A stretch of DNA of 11,334 nucleotides from Spirochaetaceae bacterium (GTDB lineage Bacteria; Spirochaetota; Spirochaetia; Treponematales; Treponemataceae), in assembly GCA_031272345.1 (NCBI GenBank), contig JAISTZ010000121.1, forward strand, positions 1 through 11,334. The letters are read 5' to 3'. Both the position numbers and the translations under genes were made by a program. Within the stretch, counting starts at the first letter, position 1. Each line of letters begins with the position of its first letter. This document shows positions 1 to 5,260 of this stretch, one piece after another. The notes under the pieces were generated by a model. That model had not been told where the DNA came from, did no database searches, and saw only the letters and a program-made list of their open reading frames with translations.

Positions 1-1
1 C

Positions 2-727
2 GCCAGGAAAAAACACAACAAGAACATCCCCCTGGGTTCCGACAGGGTCCCCGTCCCGCCCCAGGAACCCGGAGCGAGGCTCCCGCCGCCGGCGGCGCCG
101 GGTCAGGAAGCAAAAAAACCGGCGGCAGTCACTCCCCTCAGAAATGAGGGGGCCATAGAAATCATCGCCATCGGCATTTCCACCGGGGGGCCCAACGCCC
201 TCCGGGATGTGTTCTCGGAGATTCAACCGGGCATCCCCCAGCCCATCGTGGTGGTCCAGCACATGCCCCCGGGGTTCACCGCGGAATTCGCCCTGAGTCT
301 GGACCGCATCTGTCCGCTCTCGGTAAAGGAAGCCGAGGACGGGGAGGCGCTGAAGGGGGCCTGTGTGTACATCGCTCCGGGGAATTCCCACGTGGTCGTT
401 TCCAGGGCAAACCGGGGGGGCATCATCAACCTGTCGGACGGTCCCCCCCGCAACGGCCACCGGCCCTCGGCGGACGTGCTCTTTGAGTCCGTGGCGCGGG
501 AATTCCAGAACCACGCCCTGGGGGTCATCATGACCGGCATGGGCGGCGACGGCGCCCGGGGTCTTGCGGAAATGCGCCGCCAGGGCGCCCGCACCCTGGG
601 CCAGGACGAGAGCTCCAGCATCGTCTACGGTATGCCCAGGGTGGCCTGGGAACTCGGCGCGGTCCAGCGGCAGGCGTCCCTCACGCGGATGGCCGGCGAG
701 ATAAGCCGGATGGCCTTTGCATCATAA
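2..727 (+). CDS. cheB: Chemotaxis protein-glutamate methylesterase/deamidase CheB (C-terminal part, 5' truncated by window)
   Basis: CheB removes methyl groups from glutamates of chemoreceptors (and deamidates some glutamines), so it sets adaptation together with CheR in the cytoplasm. The reading frame is open from base 2; 241 codons are visible. Residues 1-50 are a Pro/Ala/Lys-rich linker that would follow an N-terminal receiver domain lying outside the window. Residues 51-241 are the methylesterase domain. The catalytic triad is visible: Ser60 in GISTGGP, His87 in QHMPPGFT and Asp183 in TGMGGDG. The spacings of 27 and 96 residues are close to those of enteric CheB (Ser164, His190, Asp286). 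The frame ends in TAA with no frameshift. An internal GTG at 209 is not a plausible start, because it would remove the catalytic serine. No cheR or receptor gene is visible here. The identification is firm; whether a receiver domain is present cannot be seen. Confidence 0.95.
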   Translation, partial: ARKKHNKNIPLGSDRVPVPPQEPGARLPPPAAPGQEAKKPAAVTPLRNEGAIEIIAIGISTGGPNALRDVFSEIQPGIPQPIVVVQHMPPGFTAEFALSLDRICPLSVKEAEDGEALKGACVYIAPGNSHVVVSRANRGGIINLSDGPPRNGHRPSADVLFESVAREFQNHALGVIMTGMGGDGARGLAEMRRQGARTLGQDESSSIVYGMPRVAWELGAVQRQASLTRMAGEISRMAFAS

Positions 728-740
728 GGCGCCGGGCGCC
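728..740 (+). other. Short GC hairpin directly after cheB
   Basis: GGCGC-CGG-GCGCC can form a perfect 5-bp stem with a 3-base loop, starting one base after the cheB stop. No T-run follows (the next bases are G/C rich with seven Cs), so it does not meet the pattern of an intrinsic terminator. It could stabilise the 3' end of the mRNA or be chance in GC-rich DNA. Confidence 0.25.
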
Positions 741-792
741 GCGGCCGCGTCCCCCCCGTGATACCGCACGTAAAAATCTGACCGGAGGGGCA

Positions 793-821
793 TTGACACT
801 TTTTTCTTTTCCGTATAGAAT
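793..821 (+). promoter_or_regulatory. Strong sigma70-type promoter for ispE
   Basis: A perfect -35 TTGACA (793-798) is followed by exactly 17 bases, rich in T, and a -10 TAGAAT (816-821, five of six matches). The expected start, about seven bases after the -10, falls at 828-829, which is the A of the ispE ATG. No ribosome-binding sequence lies between the -10 and that ATG. It probably drives the ispE-spoVG-tRNA-rplY-tilS run, since no comparably good promoter was seen further down. Confidence 0.75.
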
Positions 822-828
822 ACTTGCT

Positions 829-1836
829 ATGCTGGGGTCTTGCGTGGTTGCCGCGCCCGCAAAGGTCAACATCGGGTTAAAGGTGCTGCCCGGCGCGGCA
901 GGGGGCTACCACAATATCGAAAGCGTGTTCCAGGCGATTTCGCTCTTCGACACGCTGGAGGTTGAAGCCCTGGGGGAAGGGGAGGGCTGCGCGGTGTCCT
1001 GCACGGGCGCGGACCTGCCCCCGGAGAACACCCTCACCGGGGCGTACCGGAGCTTTTGCCGGGAAACGGGTCTCAGCCGGGGGGTACGCGTCAAGGTCAC
1101 AAAGCGCATCCCCCTGTGTTCGGGCCTGGGGGGGGGCTCGTCAGACGCGGCGGCCCTGGTTTTTGCCCTGGAGCGGCTCTTCGGCCTGACCCTGGGCCCC
1201 CGGGGGCGCGCGCGGGTTGCGGAGCGCGTGGGAAGCGACGTGTTCTTCTTCCTGCTCGGAGGGGGGTGCGCGGTGGTAACGGGGAGGGGCCAGCACGTGA
1301 GGCCCATCCCGGCCAGGGGGGACTTGTTTTTTGTGCCGGTGTTTCCCGGCGCGGGGATGTCCACAGGGGAGGCTTATGGCCTGGTTGACCAAACCTTTGC
1401 CCAGGGGTATGCTCCTGTCGGGCCGGCCCTTCCGGAGCTGGAAGCCTTGTATCACGGTCCCGTGGAGGACTGGGGGTTCGTGAACACCTTCACCGCGCCG
1501 GTTTCGGCCCGGCTTCCGGCGGTCGCCCAGGCCCTGGGGGACCTGCACAATGCCGGGGCGGTTTTTGCGGACCTGTCGGGCTCCGGGTCCGCGGTGTTCG
1601 GCGTATTTGTGTCCCAGGATCAGGCCCGGAGAGCGGCCTGTCGGCTTTCTGCGCGGTGGGAGCGATGCTGTGTTGCAACCTGCGTGTGTTCCGGCCCATT
1701 GCCGGAGCAGGCGTTTTTAACGGAGCCGTCCAGGCGGCCCCAAGAGGAGGACTGGTATGCAGATTACGGAGACAAGGATTCGCAAGGTCTCGGCGGAGGG
1801 CAAGTTAAAAGCCTATGTAACGGTAACATTCGATGA
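829..1836 (+). CDS. ispE: 4-diphosphocytidyl-2-C-methyl-D-erythritol kinase (IspE)
   Basis: IspE phosphorylates CDP-methylerythritol with ATP in the non-mevalonate (MEP) route to isoprenoids. It is a GHMP kinase. Visible marks are PAK near the N-terminus (Lys12), GYH (His28), the glycine-rich ATP loop GLGGGSSDAA (99-108), the catalytic Asp137 in GSDVFFFL (most relatives have GSDVPFF) and the third GHMP motif DLSGSGSAVFG (248-258). The ATG at 829 is chosen because it puts the usual number of residues before PAK. A TTG at 793 in the same frame is the promoter's -35 box. The product is 335 residues, about 35-40 longer than normal. The extra tail (after about residue 298) runs 80 bases into spoVG in another frame. 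A one-base shift near 1700 would reach TAA at 1718-1720 and give a normal length, so the tail may be natural or a sequence error. The ATP loop is encoded by a G9 run (1128-1136). Confidence 0.93.
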   Translation: MLGSCVVAAPAKVNIGLKVLPGAAGGYHNIESVFQAISLFDTLEVEALGEGEGCAVSCTGADLPPENTLTGAYRSFCRETGLSRGVRVKVTKRIPLCSGLGGGSSDAAALVFALERLFGLTLGPRGRARVAERVGSDVFFFLLGGGCAVVTGRGQHVRPIPARGDLFFVPVFPGAGMSTGEAYGLVDQTFAQGYAPVGPALPELEALYHGPVEDWGFVNTFTAPVSARLPAVAQALGDLHNAGAVFADLSGSGSAVFGVFVSQDQARRAACRLSARWERCCVATCVCSGPLPEQAFLTEPSRRPQEEDWYADYGDKDSQGLGGGQVKSLCNGNIR

Positions 1837-2038
1837 TTGCTTTGTTGTTCACAACGTAAAGATTATCGAAGGCAAGACGGGGCTTTTTATCGCCATGCCC
1901 AGCCGCAAGACCGGGGCGGGGGATTACAAGGATGTGGCCCATCCCATCAGTCCTGCCTTCCGGGCGGAACTGCAAGACAAAATTCTTGCCGAATACGAGG
2001 CCGGCCACGTGGAAGAGGGCCCGCCGGAAGAGGAATAG
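1757..2038 (+). CDS. spoVG: SpoVG family RNA/DNA-binding regulator
   Basis: SpoVG is a small, widely kept nucleic-acid-binding protein. It was first found in Bacillus sporulation and is present in non-sporulating bacteria, including spirochaetes, where the Borrelia protein binds DNA and RNA and affects gene expression. The 93-residue product has the family core: MQITETRIRKV at the start, the beta segment LKAYVTVTFDDCFVVHNVKI, GLFIAMPSRK (about 43-52) and DVAHPISPAFR (about 59-69), then an acidic tail. Family members are usually 80-100 residues. A strong ribosome site AGAGGAGG (1743-1750) sits six bases before ATG and lies inside the ispE 3' end, so ispE translation runs through it and the two genes may be coupled. 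It is probably co-transcribed with the tRNA and rplY, since only 23 bases separate its stop from the tRNA. Confidence 0.95.
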   Translation: MQITETRIRKVSAEGKLKAYVTVTFDDCFVVHNVKIIEGKTGLFIAMPSRKTGAGDYKDVAHPISPAFRAELQDKILAEYEAGHVEEGPPEEE

Positions 2039-2061
2039 GAAGGGGCTGAAAAAATTCAATT

Positions 2062-2134
2062 TGGGACGTCGCCAAGCGGTAAGGCATCGGCCTTTGGAGC
2101 CGACATCCCGCAGGTTCGAATCCTGCCGTCCCAG
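2062..2134 (+). tRNA. tRNA-Gln (anticodon UUG)
   Basis: The sequence folds into a full cloverleaf. The acceptor stem is TGGGACG (2062-2068) with CGTCCCA (2127-2133), discriminator G2134. The D-stem is GCC/GGC. The anticodon stem is TCGGC (2087-2091)/GCCGA (2099-2103), with loop CTTTGGA placing anticodon TTG at 2094-2096. The T-arm is GCAGG-TTCGAAT-CCTGC (2110-2126). The weak U1-A72 pair and G73 are typical identity marks of tRNA-Gln. CCA is not encoded. It sits between spoVG and rplY with no clear promoter of its own, so it is likely cut from a polycistronic transcript. Reading the anticodon as TGG (Pro) would break the 7-base loop. Confidence 0.97.
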
Positions 2135-2190
2135 GTACGGCAGGGCTGATTCATTCGTCACGGATACGTCGGCCCCGCTCAGATATTTTA

Positions 2191-2204
2191 CCGCCCCAGG
2201 GCGG
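2191..2204 (+). other. Hairpin between tRNA-Gln and the rplY ribosome site
   Basis: CCGCC-CCAG-GGCGG forms a 5-bp stem with a 4-base loop ending seven bases before the AGGAG of rplY. No T-run follows, so it is not a terminator. It may protect or define the 5' end of the rplY mRNA after tRNA processing, or take part in control of L25 synthesis. Both are guesses. Confidence 0.35.
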
Positions 2205-2221
2205 AAAACGAGGAGACCCTT

Positions 2222-2776
2222 ATGGATTTAATGGTGGTCAAGGCAATTACACGCACAACCAAAGGCAAGACCGAGGCCGCAAAGCTCAGAAAAACAGGTA
2301 TGCTTCCGGCGGTGATGTATAATTCAAAAGGCGAGGCGGCGATGCTGTCCGTGAACGAGGCGGAATTTACCAAGGTGTGGAAAAACACCACCCCGTCCAC
2401 ACTCATCAACCTGGTTGTTGACGGCAAGGACGCGGGTATCGCCTTCATCAAAGCCACGGAATACAACATCATAACAGACAAGAACCTGCACGTCGACTTT
2501 CACGTCATAGAAAAGGACCGGCAGCTCAAGCAGCGGTTCAAGGTGCAACTGACCGGGAGCCCCGTTGGGGTGCGCGAGGGCGGCAAGCTCTCCACCCACC
2601 TCACGGAGGTCACCGTCCAGTGTATGCCCGCGGACCTTCCCCCGCGGATCGTCGCGGACATCTCCAACCTGGGGGCCGGCGCTTCCTTCAGGGTGAAGGA
2701 CCTCGTCCCCGGAAAGGGTGTCACGGTCCTGACCGATGGGGAGGCGTCCCTGGCGAGCATCTCCGCCCGCCCCTAA
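2222..2776 (+). CDS. rplY: 50S ribosomal protein L25/general stress protein CTC
   Basis: L25 binds 5S rRNA on the large ribosomal subunit; the long CTC/TL5 form carries an extra beta domain. The 184-residue product has both parts. The N-terminal L25 domain (about 1-95) includes KLRKTGMLPAVMYN, and NLHVDFHVI closes it. The C-terminal domain (about 96-184) includes the conserved VTVQCMPADLPP and DISNLGAGASFRVKDL. The first ATG is chosen because AGGAG (2211-2215) lies six bases before it; the second Met, three codons on, would be too far. In Borrelia, as I recall, rplY is followed by pth and tilS. Here tilS follows after six bases, so pth is missing from this place. Confidence 0.95.
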   Translation: MDLMVVKAITRTTKGKTEAAKLRKTGMLPAVMYNSKGEAAMLSVNEAEFTKVWKNTTPSTLINLVVDGKDAGIAFIKATEYNIITDKNLHVDFHVIEKDRQLKQRFKVQLTGSPVGVREGGKLSTHLTEVTVQCMPADLPPRIVADISNLGAGASFRVKDLVPGKGVTVLTDGEASLASISARP

Positions 2777-2782
2777 CACCCC

Positions 2783-3838
2783 ATGAATCGTTCCGCCTGT
2801 GTAAACGCGGACATCCAATCCTTTGAAAAAAACCTTTTCAGCGGGTTTTCCCGGTGCGGCCTTGCCCTCCGGGGAAGGTCCGCCGGGAAGGGGTCCCTCC
2901 TCATCGCCGTGTCAGGCGGGGCGGACTCCATGGCCCTCCTCACCGGAGCCGCCCGGCTCTGTCCCGGCACGGGGTTCTCCCTCAGGGCGATCACCATCGA
3001 TCACGGAATCAGGCCCCGGGCAGAGAGCGCCGGGGACGCGGAATTCGTGGCGGCCTACTGCCGGAGCCTGGGGGTTCCCTGCGCGGTCAGGGCCTTCGAG
3101 CCCGGCAGGGTCGCCGCCCTGGCGTCGGAACGGGGCATGGGCACGGAGGAGGCGGCCCGGTTCCTGCGCTACCGGGAGTTCGAGGCCGCCCTGGGGGAAG
3201 GGGAGCGCCTCTGCCTGGCCCACACCAGGGACGACAACCTGGAGACCATCCTCCTCCGGTTCTTGCAGGGGAGCGCCTCCGGGCCCCTGGGGGGAATCCC
3301 CCCGGAACGGGGCCGGGTCAAGCGGCCCATGCTGGACATGAGCCGCGCCTCGGTGGAAGCCTACCTGACCGCCCTGGCCGTCCCCTTCCGCCGGGACAGC
3401 ACCAACGGGGACACGGCCTTCCTGCGGAACCGCATACGGGGCATCCTCGTCCCCCTGTTGAACCAGTCCTTCCCCGGCTGGGACAGGGCCCTCCTTCGGG
3501 GGGCGGAAAAACTCCGGGACGACGGGGACGCCCTGGCCATGGCATCCCTTGCCCTGGATTGGGCCGAGCGGGAGGGCGGCGCGGGGCTGGAGCTCCCCTG
3601 GGGCACGTTTTTTGCCCAGCCCAGGGCAATCAGGCGGGAGCTCCTCTACCGGGCCTGGGGCCGCCTTGACGGGGAGGACGGCGCGCCGGGCCGCCTCCCT
3701 TACCCCGTGGTCTCCCGGATAATCTCCGGGGATCTGCCCCAGACCGTGCTGGGCAGGGAATTCGCCCGCCTGGACGGCGCCATCGTGGTCCAAACGTCAA
3801 TACATCGGAGGAAGCTGCCGGGGCGGGCCCTGGGTTAA
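2783..3838 (+). CDS. tilS: tRNA(Ile)-lysidine synthase TilS
   Basis: TilS uses ATP and lysine to turn C34 of the CAU-anticodon tRNA-Ile into lysidine, so that it reads AUA instead of AUG. It is an essential cytoplasmic N-type PP-loop enzyme. Visible motifs are the PP-loop SGGADS (44-49), TIDHGIRP (71-78), AHTRDDNLET (146-155), RPMLDMSR (181-188) and DSTNGD..FLRNRIR (205-219). At 351 residues it is longer than the minimal Aquifex form and shorter than the E. coli form (about 430). It appears to lack the full C-terminal tRNA-binding domain and ends with a basic tail. No ribosome site precedes the ATG, and the rplY stop is only six bases upstream, so translation is probably coupled to rplY. No other in-frame start comes before the PP-loop except this one. 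Confidence 0.93.
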   Translation: MNRSACVNADIQSFEKNLFSGFSRCGLALRGRSAGKGSLLIAVSGGADSMALLTGAARLCPGTGFSLRAITIDHGIRPRAESAGDAEFVAAYCRSLGVPCAVRAFEPGRVAALASERGMGTEEAARFLRYREFEAALGEGERLCLAHTRDDNLETILLRFLQGSASGPLGGIPPERGRVKRPMLDMSRASVEAYLTALAVPFRRDSTNGDTAFLRNRIRGILVPLLNQSFPGWDRALLRGAEKLRDDGDALAMASLALDWAEREGGAGLELPWGTFFAQPRAIRRELLYRAWGRLDGEDGAPGRLPYPVVSRIISGDLPQTVLGREFARLDGAIVVQTSIHRRKLPGRALG

Positions 3839-3883
3839 TCCGTTCATGTTGGATCAGGTAACTGGGGCGCCCCTGAAAAAGTC

Positions 3884-3910
3884 TTGACAGTATGAAGTAA
3901 ACTGCATACT
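3884..3910 (+). promoter_or_regulatory. Promoter for the small ORF/OmpA-family gene
   Basis: A perfect -35 TTGACA (3884-3889) lies 106 bases downstream of tilS's last third and just after its stop region. The best -10 is CATACT (3905-3910), four of six matches, with a short spacer of 15. The alternative with 17 bases, TACTGT (3907-3912), matches less well. The -35 is clear and the -10 is uncertain, which would suit a promoter that is controlled rather than constitutive. A palindrome covers both elements. Confidence 0.6.
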
Positions 3911-3912
3911 GT
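3887..3912 (+). promoter_or_regulatory. 26-bp palindromic operator overlapping the promoter
   Basis: Outer arms ACAGTATG (3887-3894) and CATACTGT (3905-3912) are perfect reverse complements. The inner AGT (3896-3898) and ACT (3901-3903) also pair, so 11 of 13 symmetric pairs match around the centre 3899/3900. It covers the end of the -35 and the -10 candidate, so a bound dimer would block RNA polymerase. Size and form fit TetR-like or similar dimeric repressors. No regulator gene lies next to it in the window. Confidence 0.6.
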
Positions 3913-3944
3913 GTTCAGACAGGTATGTGAGAAGGAGACAAACC

Positions 3945-4022
3945 ATGGACGTTGAATTTCATCCTTTGAGTGAACTTGAAGCGCGAATGAAGCCCGACTG
4001 CGGGTGTAACCCTTTGGCATGA
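3945..4022 (+). CDS. Small ORF of 25 codons, translationally coupled to the OmpA-family gene
   Basis: I do not recognise this peptide. It starts MDVEFHPLSELEARM and ends KPDCGCNPLA, with a Cys-Gly-Cys near the C-terminus and no signal or membrane segment. The case for translation is good. AGGAG (3933-3937) lies seven bases before ATG, one of the best ribosome sites in the window, and the stop TGA (4020-4022) overlaps the next gene's ATG (4019-4021) as ATGA. The next gene has no clear ribosome site of its own, so ribosomes finishing this ORF probably start it. Codons such as TTG, AGT, CTT and GTT are more AT-rich than in neighbouring genes. It could be a leader peptide, a small functional protein, or the remnant of a lost gene. 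The promoter with the palindromic operator lies just upstream. Confidence 0.6.
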   Translation: MDVEFHPLSELEARMKPDCGCNPLA

Positions 4023-5260
4023 TGAAAAAACTGCGCTTACGGCTCCTTGTAGCCCTGGTTCTGGCCGGGCTGTGCGTTCCGGCGCTCCGGGCGGAGCAAT
4101 TCAGGTTCAAATATCACCAGGGGGACAGATTCCGTGTTCTGACCACCGTGCAGGAGGACGTGTACGTGAAGCCCAGGGGCGGCGTTGAGCGCCTGGACCA
4201 CCACGCGGAGATCGTCAACAGGATCTCCGTGGAGATTACCGGCATGGCAGGCGAATCCGGGGTGCACAGGGCGGTGTTTATGACCACGGAAAATTCCACC
4301 TCCGCGGCGACAAAGCGGCTCTTTTCCTACGGGGAGGAATACACGAGTGTGTTCGAGCGGGACCCCAGGGGCCGGTACACCATCGGGGACGACTACTTCA
4401 TGCCCGTGGTTCGCAACGTGCCGGTCTTTCCCGAAGGCAGCGTGGAAGCGGGGGAGTCCTGGTCCGCCGAGGGTGAAGAGGCCCACGACCTGCGCCGGCA
4501 GTTCAACATCCCCGGCCCCTTCAAAGCGCCCTTCACCGCCCATTACCGCTACACGGGCACAGCCGCCGCCGAGGACGGCAGGGTCCTGCACGTCATCACG
4601 GTCAACTATGAAACCGAGTTTATGAGTCCCTCCCCCAGGCAGCGGGGCGGGGCCGAACTGCCCCTGGTCACCAGGGTCGTTTCCAGTCAAACCGTCTATT
4701 TTGACAACGAGAGGGGCGCCATCGACCACTATTCCGAAAAATTCGAAATCACCCTGGAAACCACCGCGGGCACGGTCTACCGGTTCCAGGGGGTCTCCAG
4801 GGGCGAAACCGACGAGTATGACGAGCCCGCCGCTGTCCGGGAGGAGGCCGTGCGGGAGCGGATCAACGGGATGGACCTGGAAAACGTCGACGTGCTTGCT
4901 GACCCCAGGGGGCTCACCCTGCGCATAGAGGACATCCAGTTTCTGCCGGACTCCGCCGTCCTCAGGGATTCCGAAAAGGAAAAGCTGCAAAAAATCGCCG
5001 CCCAGGTGCTGAAGTCCTTCCCGAACAACGACCTGCTCGTCACGGGCCACACTGCCCGCACGGGTCTGCCCAGGAACGAGCAGACCCTCTCGGAAGAACG
5101 GGCCCGGGCAGTGGCGGACTATTTAATCGAGCTGGGGGCCTGCGACGAATACCACGTGTTCACCCAGGGGCTTGGCGGCACGGAGCCCATCGCCCCCAAC
5201 ACGACAGAAACCGGCAGAGCCCGGAACCGCAGGGTGGAAATCACGATAATGGACAGGTGA
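4019..5260 (+). CDS. Exported protein with C-terminal OmpA/peptidoglycan-binding domain
   Basis: The 413-residue product starts with a signal peptide: MMKKLRLR, a hydrophobic core, then a likely cut after ALRA at about residue 25. Residues 26 to about 270 form a domain I do not recognise. It is rich in alternating beta-like strands and lacks a repeat or lipobox. Residues 299-411 are an OmpA-like domain: IEDIQFLPDSAVLRDSEKEKL, VTGHTARTG (341-349), LSEERARAVADYL (357-369) and the closing TGRARNRRVEITI (398-410). This domain binds peptidoglycan in the periplasm in known families. The protein therefore probably links the envelope to the cell wall; the N-terminal part's role is unknown. Translation seems coupled to the 25-codon ORF through ATGA. 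Its last 20 bases overlap the 3' end of the opposite-strand dehydrogenase gene. Confidence 0.85.
   Translation: MMKKLRLRLLVALVLAGLCVPALRAEQFRFKYHQGDRFRVLTTVQEDVYVKPRGGVERLDHHAEIVNRISVEITGMAGESGVHRAVFMTTENSTSAATKRLFSYGEEYTSVFERDPRGRYTIGDDYFMPVVRNVPVFPEGSVEAGESWSAEGEEAHDLRRQFNIPGPFKAPFTAHYRYTGTAAAEDGRVLHVITVNYETEFMSPSPRQRGGAELPLVTRVVSSQTVYFDNERGAIDHYSEKFEITLETTAGTVYRFQGVSRGETDEYDEPAAVREEAVRERINGMDLENVDVLADPRGLTLRIEDIQFLPDSAVLRDSEKEKLQKIAAQVLKSFPNNDLLVTGHTARTGLPRNEQTLSEERARAVADYLIELGACDEYHVFTQGLGGTEPIAPNTTETGRARNRRVEITIMDR

Noticed and set aside
209..727. CheB as a complete short protein starting at GTG 209
   Set aside because: This start would lose the catalytic serine, and the frame is open without a break to the window edge.
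793..828. TTG start for ispE, 12 codons upstream of the chosen ATG, with GGAGG at 784-788
   Set aside because: The TTG is part of a near-perfect promoter -35 box, the GGAGG is only four bases away, and the ATG gives the family's normal distance to the PAK motif.
2092..2098. Reading the tRNA as tRNA-Pro(UGG)
   Set aside because: A UGG anticodon would need a shifted loop that breaks the 5-bp anticodon stem; U1, A72 and G73 also fit Gln.
3864..3873. GGGGCGCCCC palindrome after tilS as a terminator
   Set aside because: The arms are too close to fold into a stable hairpin and the following run is A5, not T.
3844..4110. Minus-strand ORF of 88 codons across the operator and small ORF
   Set aside because: No ribosome site or recognisable domain; it is antisense to the promoter, the well-supported small ORF and the signal peptide of the OmpA-family gene.
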